Assembly: GCA_913062555.1 (NCBI GenBank)
Contig: CAJXVU010000016.1
Span: 1-64,000, forward strand
Length of the DNA: 64,000 bases
Source: an uncultured Bacteroidota bacterium
GTDB lineage: Bacteria > Bacteroidota > Bacteroidia > Flavobacteriales > Flavobacteriaceae
Reading direction: 5' to 3'
The notes below the pieces were generated by a model that was given only the letters and a program-made list of their open reading frames with translations, ran no database searches and was not told the origin of the DNA. The number at the start of each line of letters is the position of its first letter. Position 1 is the stretch's first letter. Both the position numbers and the translations under genes were made by a program. Shown in pieces: positions 7,963 to 15,849 of this stretch.

Positions 7963-8555
7963 AATATACAAGCGATATCGCATTCACTCCAGCCGTAAAA
8001 GCATTACAAGAAAAATACCGTTCACGAAGTGGTTATGCGCGCATGGAGCAATCTGGTGGTTGGCAATCACAAATTACACCCCAGCTAGAACATTTTTTAA
8101 GTAGCATGGATTCCTTCTATTTTGGAACTGCTAATGATGAAGGTCAACCATATATACAACATCGTGGTGGACCAAAAGGATTTTTGAAAGTTCTAGACCA
8201 TAAACGCCTAGCTTTTGCCGATTTTTCAGGAAATAGACAATACATCTCTACCGGCAATCTTAACGAAAACAATAAAGCATTTATCTTTTTAATGGATTAC
8301 CCCAACCAATCAAGAATAAAAATATGGGGAACTTCTGAAGTTATTTTTGACGATAAAGAATTATTGGAGTCATTATCTGATCCATCATACGGGGCTCGCC
8401 TTGAAAGAGCTATTATTTTTACAGTTGAAGCTTGGGATGTTAATTGCCCACAACATATTCAACAACGTTTCACTGTTGAGGATATAGATAAGTTAACCGC
8501 ACCATTACATAAAAAAATTAAAGAACTTGAAGAACAGCTAGGGCAAGATCAATAA
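7959..8555 (+). CDS. Pyridoxamine 5'-phosphate oxidase-like FMN-binding protein (PPOX class)
   Basis: The 198-residue cytoplasmic protein has the split-barrel flavin-binding fold: FYFGTANDEGQPYIQHRGGP, then KRLAFADFSGNRQYISTGNL, then IKIWGTSEVI. Proteins of this class bind FMN or F420 and reduce small molecules; substrate unknown. The C-terminus is a charged helix ending in KKIKELEEQLGQ, a likely short coiled coil. The start at 7959 overlaps the deaminase stop by 4 bp. A longer in-frame extension from 7872 lies inside the deaminase gene and is not credible. Confidence 0.88.
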   Translation: MKYTSDIAFTPAVKALQEKYRSRSGYARMEQSGGWQSQITPQLEHFLSSMDSFYFGTANDEGQPYIQHRGGPKGFLKVLDHKRLAFADFSGNRQYISTGNLNENNKAFIFLMDYPNQSRIKIWGTSEVIFDDKELLESLSDPSYGARLERAIIFTVEAWDVNCPQHIQQRFTVEDIDKLTAPLHKKIKELEEQLGQDQ

Positions 8556-8621
8556 CATTTGTTATTACGTTAAATAAATGATAAATAGCTTCAATTCTAA
8601 GCAAAACTTAAACGGGCTGTT

Positions 8622-8629
8622 TACATTTG
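8622..8629 (+). promoter_or_regulatory. Promoter of the esterase gene, -7 element TACATTTG
   Basis: TACATTTG matches TAnnTTTG exactly and lies 33 nt before the ATG at 8663. No TTG is present at -33. It argues against the alternative TTG start at 8627 that overlaps it. Confidence 0.6.
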
Positions 8630-8662
8630 AGGTTATTAAATTATAGCACAAAGCTTCGAGTA

Positions 8663-9922
8663 ATGAAAAAACTAATACTAATACTAATACTTGCAGTGGT
8701 AACCACTGCACTTACAACTGTAACTGCACAAACTAACGGTACAGATAATATTGTTGGTAAAAATTATACCATTGATTCAAAACTATTAAATGAAGAGCGT
8801 ACTATTCGAGTATATACACCTGATAGTTATGAGTCTTCACCAGAAAAAAAATATCCAGTAATATATCTGTTGGATGGACAACGTTTATTTTTACATGGTG
8901 TAAGTGTTGTTCAATCGTTCACATCACAATTTCAATTGAGTCCAGATATTATTGTTGTTGGTATAAATAATAAATATCCCGATCGCTTTAATCATTTTCT
9001 TGGTAGCGAGTTTTTAGATTTCATAGAAAAAGAACTGATAGTTCTTATCGAAAATAATTATCGGACCACTAGCGAACGTTTATTGTTCGGTTGGGAATAT
9101 GCGGGCGCCTATGTTATTGAATCTATGATTAAGAGGCCTCACTTATTTGATGCACACCTCGCAGCAAGTCCTTATCCCATTCATGAAGAAAGATCTGAAA
9201 ATAAATCTAGAATAGAACAGTTGGCAGATAAACTAAGTTCACCGTTGAGTTCATTTTTATATTATACAGTAAGTGCAAATGAAGGAATGGTTCAAGACGG
9301 TACCAATGAATTAACAAATTTGTTGGAAAACAAAGCACCAAACTCACTACAATGGCGGTATAGAGTTATTGAAGGGGAAGAACATCGCTCTACAGCTTAT
9401 GCTACTATATATCACGGATTACGACAATTTTATCATAATTATCCAACGCTTCAATTTAAAGATCTTTCTGAATTTAAAACTCAAGGAGGCATATCCTATG
9501 TTTATAAATATTACAAAGAACGAGCAAAGCGTTTTGGTTTTTCCGAAGATTTAACCCCATGGACAATGTTTTCTTTAAGTAGAAATGCAATACGAGCAGA
9601 CAGTTTTGCCGATTTTGAATTGCTAATGAATGAATTTAAAGACAAGGGTATGATTAATAAAATCAGGTTAAGCAGAGCCATGTCCTTAGCATTATACTAT
9701 TCAAAAAATAATAAGCATAATGAAGCACTCCATATTTACAAACAACTCATTATTAAGAACAGTGACTCGGCACTCTTACAAAATACTATTGGTGATGTAT
9801 ATGTGACGCTCAAAGAAAATAAAAAAGCGAAATCTTATTATAAAAAAGCCGTTGCATTAGCCAAAGCTCAAAAAGATGCTAAGCTTGTTGAATATAAAAA
9901 CGATTTAAAAAAAATAAACTAG
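8663..9922 (+). CDS. Secreted esterase D-like hydrolase with C-terminal TPR-like region
   Basis: The 419-residue protein starts with a signal peptide (MKKLILILILAVVTTALTT, cleavage near TAQ). A putative esterase domain (PF00756 type) follows, with RTIRVYTPDSY and KYPVIYLLDGQR. The usual serine motif GxSxGG reads GWEYAGAYV here (WEYAG), so the nucleophile elbow appears degenerate and activity is uncertain. After about residue 290 there are two TPR-like helical repeats (ALHIYKQLIIKNSDSALLQNTIGDVYVTLKENKKAKSYYKKAVALA). Siderophore and peptide esterases share this layout. The next, broken gene starts immediately after the stop codon. Confidence 0.82.
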   Translation: MKKLILILILAVVTTALTTVTAQTNGTDNIVGKNYTIDSKLLNEERTIRVYTPDSYESSPEKKYPVIYLLDGQRLFLHGVSVVQSFTSQFQLSPDIIVVGINNKYPDRFNHFLGSEFLDFIEKELIVLIENNYRTTSERLLFGWEYAGAYVIESMIKRPHLFDAHLAASPYPIHEERSENKSRIEQLADKLSSPLSSFLYYTVSANEGMVQDGTNELTNLLENKAPNSLQWRYRVIEGEEHRSTAYATIYHGLRQFYHNYPTLQFKDLSEFKTQGGISYVYKYYKERAKRFGFSEDLTPWTMFSLSRNAIRADSFADFELLMNEFKDKGMINKIRLSRAMSLALYYSKNNKHNEALHIYKQLIIKNSDSALLQNTIGDVYVTLKENKKAKSYYKKAVALAKAQKDAKLVEYKNDLKKIN

Positions 9923-10281
9923 ATAAAAAACTATTTTTTCATTACCCTAATTGCCCTTTTCACCTACTCATTACAGGTCAATGGGCAAGACAATATTAAT
10001 TCTGAAAAATTTGGCAAAGCTTATTTTGATGCTTGGAATAAAACCCGATCCCATAGGGCTACAATAACCGATCTTGAGAATTTCTTAGCCTTACTAACCG
10101 ATAATGTGCCACTGATTCATCCGCCTTATGATATGACGTTGTGGTTATTAAATAAGAAGCGGTAATGACTTATTTAGATGAAAAAACAGGAGAAGAAAAA
10201 AAAATAATTTGCAATAATCTAGAAGTTTTAGAATTAGATCAAAGCAAAGTAGCAATCATACGTAAATACGGAAAATATTAA
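9923..10281 (+). pseudogene. Degraded secreted NTF2/SnoaL-like protein gene (start lost, internal deletion or frameshift)
   Basis: Directly after the esterase stop, an ATA codon opens a frame reading IKNYFFITLIALFTYSLQVNGQ, a typical signal peptide whose ATG appears to have become ATA. The frame continues with FGKAYFDAWNKTRSHRATITDLENFL and ends at a TAA at 10163-10165. A second frame, openable from ATG 10165, gives MTYLDEKTGEEKK...IIRKYGKY and ends right before the RidA start. Together they resemble the two ends of an NTF2-like protein with the centre missing. I read this as a pseudogene; a two-ORF expression pattern is less likely. Confidence 0.7.
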
Positions 10282-10740
10282 ATGAATATCTTAGAAAACT
10301 TAAAAACATTAGGAATCACTCTTCCTGAAGTGTCTACACCGGGAGGGTCTTATGTCTCTGTAAATATTAGAGGTAATATGGCTTATGTGGCTATACAATT
10401 CCCCATTCAAAACGAGGACTATTTATATCAAGGACGATTGGGAGAAAATATTTCTACAGATGAAGGAATAGAAGCCATGGGGCTGTGTGCTATGAATGTG
10501 CTAGCTCAAATCCATGCCAAAGTAGGTTTTGATAATATTGCGGGGTTAAATCATATGGATGCCTATTATCAGTCTGGTAAACAATGGGATGAAGCACCGA
10601 AAGTAGTGGATGGTGCATCTCAGATATTTACTAAAATTTTAGGAACAAAAGGGACCCATTCTAGAGCTATATTTGGCGTAGATAAATTACCGCGTAATTT
10701 TTCTGTAGGTCTAACGACTACCTTTACAATAAAAACTTAA
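10282..10740 (+). CDS. RidA family protein (YjgF/YER057c/UK114)
   Basis: The 152-residue protein has the trimeric RidA fold seen in the longer YjgF-like subgroup: GRLGENISTDEGIEAMGLCAMNVLAQIHA, then THSRAIFGVDKLPRNFSVGL. RidA proteins hydrolyse reactive enamines/imines, while this subgroup is often uncharacterised. The canonical substrate-carboxylate Arg region is replaced by HSRAIFGVDKLPRN, so imine deaminase activity should not be assumed. It begins directly after the pseudogene stop (TAAATG) and is followed 9 bp later by a membrane protein gene, indicating one operon. Confidence 0.88.
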   Translation: MNILENLKTLGITLPEVSTPGGSYVSVNIRGNMAYVAIQFPIQNEDYLYQGRLGENISTDEGIEAMGLCAMNVLAQIHAKVGFDNIAGLNHMDAYYQSGKQWDEAPKVVDGASQIFTKILGTKGTHSRAIFGVDKLPRNFSVGLTTTFTIKT

Positions 10741-10749
10741 AACACTTCG

Positions 10750-11142
10750 ATGAATACAAAATTACTAATGACCCTAAGCGCTATATTTACCGGTGCATTA
10801 GGTCTTTCTCTTTCATTCTTACCCAAAGAAATAGACCAACTTTTAAATGCTGAAGCCAATAACAGCAGTATGTTATTTTTACAACTGCTCTCAGCCCTAT
10901 ATCTGGGATTTGCAATTATGAACTGGATGGCCAAAGGCTCTATTATAGGGGGTATTTATAACAGGCCTATTGCCATTGGAAACTTCATGCATTTTGCCGT
11001 AGGTGCAATTGCCTTAATAAAAATAGCAACCAGTATAGAAACCCATACCGAAATAATCATTTCATTAACTGTTATTTATGCTATTTTTGCAGTAGGATTT
11101 GCCTATGTATTTATGCATAATCCCATTAAAGATAATCAATAA
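10750..11142 (+). CDS. Small four-helix membrane protein of unknown function
   Basis: The 130-residue protein has four predicted membrane segments: about residues 5-24, 42-60, 75-92 and 99-118. The loop NRPIAIGNFMHFAVGAIALIK is its most distinctive motif. It resembles the small uncharacterised membrane proteins common in flavobacterial stress operons; I assign no function. It sits between the RidA and SnoaL genes with gaps of 9 and 24 bp, so it is probably co-transcribed with them. Confidence 0.75.
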   Translation: MNTKLLMTLSAIFTGALGLSLSFLPKEIDQLLNAEANNSSMLFLQLLSALYLGFAIMNWMAKGSIIGGIYNRPIAIGNFMHFAVGAIALIKIATSIETHTEIIISLTVIYAIFAVGFAYVFMHNPIKDNQ

Positions 11143-11166
11143 ACATTTCGCATTAGTCAAAATATC

Positions 11167-11577
11167 ATGAATAAAGAAGCCTTTTTAAGAGCCTTTATGG
11201 ACGAGATCTGGAATGAGAAACAGTTTGATAAAGTAGAAACATACGTCCACCCAGAATATAAGATTCATTTGGATAACACCGACCCTTGGGAAGGCAAAAC
11301 TTTGTCCCATGACGAATTTAAAATACGTTTGAATTTTTCATTCAACTCATTTCCTGATATGCATTTTGAGATTACCTCAGCAATTCCTGATGATAACCAT
11401 GTCGCCATCACTTGGATCCTAACGGGTACCAATCTAGGAAATATTGGGGAGTTACCACCAACAAAAAAAGTCATTAAATCCAAAGGGATTACTATTTATC
11501 ATTTTACAGATGGACTAATTAGCGGACATACCCAAGTGTTTGACAGAGCAACAGTGATGAAACAGTTAGGATTTTAA
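11167..11577 (+). CDS. SnoaL-like ester cyclase family protein
   Basis: The 136-residue NTF2-fold protein resembles SnoaL-like polyketide cyclases (PF07366). The N-terminus has FMDEIWNEKQFDKVETYVHPEYKIH, the middle FNSFPDMHFEITSAIPDDNHVAITWILTGTN, and the C-terminus KGITIYHFTDGLISGHTQVFD. Such proteins catalyse aldol-type ring closure in polyketide pathways or act as uncharacterised small-molecule binders; no polyketide genes are near, so the substrate is open. It lies 11 bp before the second deaminase gene. Confidence 0.87.
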   Translation: MNKEAFLRAFMDEIWNEKQFDKVETYVHPEYKIHLDNTDPWEGKTLSHDEFKIRLNFSFNSFPDMHFEITSAIPDDNHVAITWILTGTNLGNIGELPPTKKVIKSKGITIYHFTDGLISGHTQVFDRATVMKQLGF

Positions 11578-11588
11578 AACCACAAACC

Positions 11589-12056
11589 ATGGAACAGGAT
11601 ACAAACTTATTAAGAATAGCAATAAAGGCAGCGAAAACCTCAAAGGATAAAGGGAATTTACCCTATGGATGTGTTTTAGTCAATAAGGAAGGGGAAGTGC
11701 TTCTTACTGGTGAAAACACCATCAATACCGACCGGGATATTCTGGCTCATGCTGAGATTAATTTGATCCGTGAAGCAGGTAAGTTGTACGATCATGAATT
11801 TTTAAAAAACTGTACCATTTATACCAGTGATGAACCCTGCCCCATGTGTGCTTCGGCCATTTATTGGAGCGGACTTGGGAAACTCACCTATGGATTAAGC
11901 AAAGATGCTTATTATGAACTCGTAGGTCGCGATGACCCTAACTGGGTATTTGAAATACCTGTACGTGATGTGTTAAATAGTGGTCAACGCCCAGTAGAGG
12001 TCTCAGGGCCCCACCTAGAAGATGAAATCGCAACATTGCATATATCCAAGAATTAA
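11589..12056 (+). CDS. Nucleoside deaminase, guanine deaminase-like
   Basis: The 155-residue zinc enzyme of the cytidine deaminase fold carries His54-Ala-Glu56 and Pro83-Cys84-Pro-Met-Cys87. The sequence YTSDEPCPMCASAIYWSGL and the following YGLSKDAYYEL are typical of the guanine deaminase-like (GuaD) subgroup. It probably deaminates a purine or other amino-heterocycle in the cytosol. It is distinct from the deaminase at 7507, so the region carries two paralogous CDA-fold enzymes. It is the last gene of the run that starts at 10282. Confidence 0.88.
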   Translation: MEQDTNLLRIAIKAAKTSKDKGNLPYGCVLVNKEGEVLLTGENTINTDRDILAHAEINLIREAGKLYDHEFLKNCTIYTSDEPCPMCASAIYWSGLGKLTYGLSKDAYYELVGRDDPNWVFEIPVRDVLNSGQRPVEVSGPHLEDEIATLHISKN

Positions 12057-12410
12057 AATGCGGTTAAAGGATTAAAACAAAGAATTCTAAAATCTAATTT
12101 TCTGTTTTGTCTTTTCAGATTTGTATTTTCTATTCTCAAGGTTCTATTCTCTTTTGCTTCATAGTTAATTGTTTACTGTAACTAAAAAACGCTCCACTCA
12201 CCTATCTTTATTGGTTATTGTGGATACCCGTATTAAAATCTCCTCCAGAGCACCTATATTTACTGTGGCAACCTCCAACTTGACGCTCTTAATTGAATGA
12301 TTTTAAATTACGACAAAAGGCACCTTTTACTCGCCAACGGTGTCTGAAAAATAAGGCAGCTTTAGTATATTGCTAAGCACTAACTAACCATAAAACATCA
12401 ACCACCTTCT
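12057..12410. other. 354-bp gap without a supported gene
   Basis: I find no promoter matching TAnnTTTG and no clear terminator. On the minus strand, bases about 12198-12304 form an open stretch reading NHSIKSVKLEVATVNIGALE and on to a stop. It has no start codon, is only about 34 codons long, and may be a gene remnant. I do not recognise it. Confidence 0.5.
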
Positions 12411-13013
12411 ATGACCAAACTCTGGAAACCTACGGCTCCAAAATCGGACAAAGTCATAATGTTATATCAACAATCCGTTTATAAAGGCAACCCAAATGAA
12501 GTGATATTGCACAGTATTTACTCGGTGACACAGGCCGACGAATTAGCGAAAAGCCTTTTTGGAATTCCGTATTCTTACATTAAGAAAATCATCAATCAGC
12601 AGGGCCTACCTTATATCAAAATCCATTTTGGCAGAGGCTCAGAAGAAGAACTAAATATTAGTAATGAGCATCTCAAAAATGAAATCTTTAACTGTTTAAA
12701 ACAGGATCTTTCCAAATTAAAATTTCGAAGTGAAGTCCCAAGTATTTTTAAATATGCTAAAGCACAAATTTTTGGAATCTTAATTTCCTCAGGGATTTTT
12801 GCCTGGGCCATGTACCTAGCTATTCAAATGGCTAATGGCACCACTTTTGAATTGGTAGGCGGACGTCCTGGTCTCACTGGCATTGTATTAGCCTTAGCTA
12901 ATTTCGGGATTCCCGTACTACTAATTGGTTACTCTTTAATATTGGGAATTGCATTGTTATCACTACTGAGGAAGTTAAAAACTCGATCTGAAACACAGAT
13001 TTTGGAAAGGTGA
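12411..13013 (+). CDS. Membrane protein of unknown function
   Basis: The 200-residue protein has a soluble N-terminal part (about residues 1-115, with YQQSVYKGNPNEVILHSIYSV and SYIKKIINQQGLPYIKIHFG). Two to three membrane helices follow, at about 121-140, 152-172 and 171-188, and then a basic tail. No family is recognised. It stands alone, flanked by gaps of 354 and 268 bp, and its codon use looks slightly less AT-rich than its neighbours. Confidence 0.68.
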   Translation: MTKLWKPTAPKSDKVIMLYQQSVYKGNPNEVILHSIYSVTQADELAKSLFGIPYSYIKKIINQQGLPYIKIHFGRGSEEELNISNEHLKNEIFNCLKQDLSKLKFRSEVPSIFKYAKAQIFGILISSGIFAWAMYLAIQMANGTTFELVGGRPGLTGIVLALANFGIPVLLIGYSLILGIALLSLLRKLKTRSETQILER

Positions 13014-13175
13014 TGTGAGTCGGAATACTCGAGTGAAGTGAATAGCCAATTGTTATACTGATGTTTAGCTAAGCATGTTAAAGTTATTCCATTCCACCTC
13101 ACTAACACAAGTTATTACTGAAAAACCACTCTACGGTGAACAACGAAACGTAATCTAGACCTCAAAATACACATA

Positions 13176-13241
13176 GGGAAAAATTGCCAACTCCTCGGGA
13201 ATATTGACCTAGCCCTAGCCTCTTATTGTACCTCATCTTTG
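13176..13241 (+). promoter_or_regulatory. Copy B of the GGGAA/GGGAA activator element and its promoter
   Basis: Half-sites GGGAAAAATTGCCAAC (13176) and GGGAATATTGACCTA (13197) are 21 bp apart and nearly identical to each other. CATCTTTG (13234-13241) is the -7 element, with its TTTG 41 bp after the second GGG, followed by TAGTATC. The isochorismatase-fold gene starts 40 nt later. Confidence 0.85.
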
Positions 13242-13281
13242 TAGTATCAAATTATTATAAAACAATAAAAACATACAACAG

Positions 13282-14013
13282 ATGAAAAAATTAATTCTAA
13301 CACTTACAATAGCATTTGTAAGTATCTCACAAACCTTTGCACAATTACCGGATCCGGGATTTGATATTGATGGCGTAACTGCCATTGTTATCACCGATCC
13401 ACAAATTGATTTTTTAAGTCCGAATGGAGTGACTTGGGGAGTGGTTGGAGAAAGTGTAAAAGCGAACAACACCGTTGAAAATATAGAAACTCTATTTAAA
13501 TTAGCAGAAGCTAATGGGATTAAAGTATTTATCTCTCCTCATTATTATTACAAACATGATCACGGATGGAAATTTGAAGGTGCACTTGAAACCTTAATGC
13601 ATAAAATCAACATGTTTGACCGCGGTGATCAATTATCAACCGAAGGATTTGAAGGCTCAGGTGCAGATTTTTTAGAGCCTTATAAAAAATATATTGATAA
13701 GGATTTTGTAACCGTAGTGGGTCCACATAAAGTTTATGGACCAGAGCAAAACGATTTGAGTTTACAGTTAAGAAAACAAAAAATAGACAAAGTTATTCTA
13801 GCTGGGATGTCAGGTAATTTATGTGTGGAAGCCCATATGAGAGAATTGATTGAAGACGGTTTTGAAGTAGCGGTTGTAGGAGATGCAACAGCATCAGCAA
13901 TTGTACCTGGTTATGATGGAAACGCAGCTGCACAAACTAATTTCCGATTCATTTCAAGTCATGTTTACAGTACAAAAGAATTGGCTGAAGATTTAAAAAA
14001 TCATAAGCACTAA
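13282..14013 (+). CDS. Exported isochorismatase-family cysteine hydrolase
   Basis: The 243-residue protein begins with a signal peptide cleaved near TFAQ (residues 1-20), unusual for a family that is mostly cytoplasmic. The isochorismatase/nicotinamidase fold follows: catalytic Asp39 in ITDPQIDFLS, probable Lys150 in GPHKVYGPE, and nucleophile Cys181 in GMSGNLCVEAHMRE. Members hydrolyse amides, ureides or isochorismate; an exported amidase-like activity fits best here. It is preceded by activator element B. A short-chain dehydrogenase remnant and a terminator lie downstream. Confidence 0.9.
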   Translation: MKKLILTLTIAFVSISQTFAQLPDPGFDIDGVTAIVITDPQIDFLSPNGVTWGVVGESVKANNTVENIETLFKLAEANGIKVFISPHYYYKHDHGWKFEGALETLMHKINMFDRGDQLSTEGFEGSGADFLEPYKKYIDKDFVTVVGPHKVYGPEQNDLSLQLRKQKIDKVILAGMSGNLCVEAHMRELIEDGFEVAVVGDATASAIVPGYDGNAAAQTNFRFISSHVYSTKELAEDLKNHKH

Positions 14014-14020
14014 AATACTA

Positions 14021-14110
14021 GCGACAGAATTTAATAATAAAACCGCACTTATTATTGCAGGTAATAGCGGTATTGGAAATAGTATCACATCTCTGCTCTT
14101 GGGTAAACGG
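14021..14110 (+). pseudogene. Remnant of a short-chain dehydrogenase N-terminus
   Basis: In one frame this stretch reads TEFNNKTALIIAGNSGIGNS, which is the start of a classical SDR (the usual motif is TGGNSGIG). No ATG precedes it, and the frame loses similarity after about 28 codons. I read it as the scar of a deleted oxidoreductase gene downstream of the hydrolase. Confidence 0.6.
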
Positions 14111-14179
14111 AGCGATCTGGGATACCCGTGGTTGAGTGACTGCAGGACGACATTAAGTTAGTTAAGTTGATTGATAGCG

Positions 14180-14216
14180 AAAAGGGGGCTGATTGTAATG
14201 ATCAAGCCCCTTTTTT
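14180..14216 (+). terminator. Rho-independent terminator after the isochorismatase-fold gene
   Basis: AAAAGGGGGCT (from 14180) pairs with AGCCCCTTTT (14205-14214), extended by GAT/ATC with a single bulge, and is followed by six T. Confidence 0.85.
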
Positions 14217-14301
14217 ATTTGATTCCCATAAATCTAAAGTTTAGTATATTCGTAATTCTTAAGTCCTAATCACGACTTTACTTATCAGTTATTAGAATAC
14301 T

Positions 14302-15123
14302 ATGAAATTTATCGGAAATACAGACGAATACCTTCAACTTAAAATTCTTGAAAGCCAAGACTGTAGCGTATTTAATGAAATTGTTGAAGGAAGTCTAATT
14401 GTATTATGGTTTGAAACCGATAATAATTCACTTACTGTCGATGGGAAAGATTATGAGTTTACGAAAAATCAAATCGTTTTTCTCACCGAGTTTCATAAGG
14501 TTAAGGTCAACAGCCTAGAAACAACACGTTTTTTAAGATTCAATCGGTCATTTTATTGTGTTATTGATCACGACAAAGAAGTAGGTTGTAAAGGCATCTT
14601 ATTTTTTGGAGCTTCTCAATTACCAGTGATTCAAATTCCGGATGAAGACTTAGAACAGTTTGAAATCCTCTGGAAAATGTTTAGTATTGAAATGCAATCT
14701 AAAGACAATTTGCAAATTGATATGTTGCAAATGATGCTGAAGCGCTATTTAATTTTATGTACCCGACTATTTAAATTGCAAGAACAGTATCCTGACAAAA
14801 ATCAAGAGTCAGATATTATTAGAGATTTCAACTTTTTAGTAGAACAGCATTTCAAAACCAAACACACGGTTGCTGAGTATGCTCAATTACTTTATAAATC
14901 ACCAAAAACACTATCCAATATATTTTCAAAACTCGGCTCAAAAACACCACTTCAATATATTCAAGCACGCAAAATGCTTGAAGCTCGACGACAATTACGT
15001 TATACCGATTTACAAATTCAGGAAATAGCTTATGAAATTGGTTACGACGATATACAGGCCTTTAGTCGATTTTTCAAAAAGCAAGAAGGGGTATCACCAT
15101 CTGTTTTCAAGGAAAATAGCTAG
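14302..15123 (+). CDS. AraC family transcriptional regulator
   Basis: The 273-residue protein has an N-terminal sensing region (about residues 1-160, beta-rich with NNSLTVDGKDYEFTKNQIVFL, probably cupin-like). The C-terminal AraC double helix-turn-helix (about 175-272) contains HTVAEYAQLLYKSPKTLSNIF, LQYIQARKMLEARRQL and IQEIAYEIGYDDIQAFSRFFKKQ. Four copies of a tandem GGGAA element with class II spacing lie in the same region, two within 800 bp downstream and one 1.1 kb upstream. This protein is the best candidate to bind them. Its own upstream region lacks the element. Confidence 0.93.
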   Translation: MKFIGNTDEYLQLKILESQDCSVFNEIVEGSLIVLWFETDNNSLTVDGKDYEFTKNQIVFLTEFHKVKVNSLETTRFLRFNRSFYCVIDHDKEVGCKGILFFGASQLPVIQIPDEDLEQFEILWKMFSIEMQSKDNLQIDMLQMMLKRYLILCTRLFKLQEQYPDKNQESDIIRDFNFLVEQHFKTKHTVAEYAQLLYKSPKTLSNIFSKLGSKTPLQYIQARKMLEARRQLRYTDLQIQEIAYEIGYDDIQAFSRFFKKQEGVSPSVFKENS

Positions 15124-15125
15124 AC

Positions 15126-15191
15126 GGGAATAATTGCCAACAGTTAGGGAATTTTCACCTACATATCCCTTTAATAATTCAATGATATTTG
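15126..15191 (+). promoter_or_regulatory. Copy C of the GGGAA/GGGAA activator element and its promoter
   Basis: Half-sites GGGAATAATTGCCAAC (15126) and GGGAATTTTCACCTA (15147) are 21 bp apart. GATATTTG (15184-15191) is the -7 element, with TTTG 41 bp after the second GGG, followed by TTGTATA. The element begins 2 bp after the AraC stop codon and ends 30 nt before the AhpD-like start. Confidence 0.85.
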
Positions 15192-15221
15192 TTGTATACT
15201 TAAATATTAGAAACAATAAAT

Positions 15222-15797
15222 ATGAATACAACAACACAACTGTCATTGACAGCAATAACAATTGAAACTGCCGACCCAATCTCTAAAACAACCTTAGAAG
15301 CTGCCCAAAAAGGCTTGGGAATGATCCCCAATATGTATGGCGGTATGGCCAATAATCCCGCACTTTTAGATGCCTATAGTCATGCTTATAAAAGCTTTCG
15401 TGAGAATGCTGGGTTTAGCTCTCAGGAACAGGAAATAATTTTTTTATCTATCGCTTTTGAAAACGAATGTGATTACTGTATGGCTGCCCATAGTTTTGTA
15501 GCCGATAAAATGAGTAAAGTTCCAATCGAAATTACAGATGCCATTAGAAACAATACAGAAATTACAGATACAAAATACAATGCTTTAAGTCAGTTTAGCA
15601 AAGTGATGACCGCCAAACGTGGAAATCCATCTCAAGACGATATTCGCTCATTTTTAAATGCTGGTTATACCGAAAGTCATATCCTAGGAGTAATTGCAGG
15701 AATAGGTGTAAAAACAATGAGTAATTATTTTAATCATGTATTTAATACGCCTGTTGATATTGCCTTTAAAGGAAGAACATGGTCAAAACCCGCTTAA
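15222..15797 (+). CDS. Carboxymuconolactone decarboxylase/AhpD-like protein
   Basis: The 191-residue all-helical protein carries the AhpD-type redox motif ECDYCMAAHSF (Cys83, Cys86, His90) after EQEIIFLSIAFEN. In AhpD this CxxC-xxxH set relays electrons to a peroxiredoxin. In many relatives the substrate is unknown. It is preceded by activator element C and followed by thioredoxin, a natural dithiol partner, under element D. Together these suggest a thiol-based peroxide or electrophile response, which is inference. Confidence 0.9.
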   Translation: MNTTTQLSLTAITIETADPISKTTLEAAQKGLGMIPNMYGGMANNPALLDAYSHAYKSFRENAGFSSQEQEIIFLSIAFENECDYCMAAHSFVADKMSKVPIEITDAIRNNTEITDTKYNALSQFSKVMTAKRGNPSQDDIRSFLNAGYTESHILGVIAGIGVKTMSNYFNHVFNTPVDIAFKGRTWSKPA

Positions 15798-15849
15798 ATA
15801 TAGCGGACTAGAAAATAGTAGCAGTGAACTGTGAAAACAAATTCACTTA

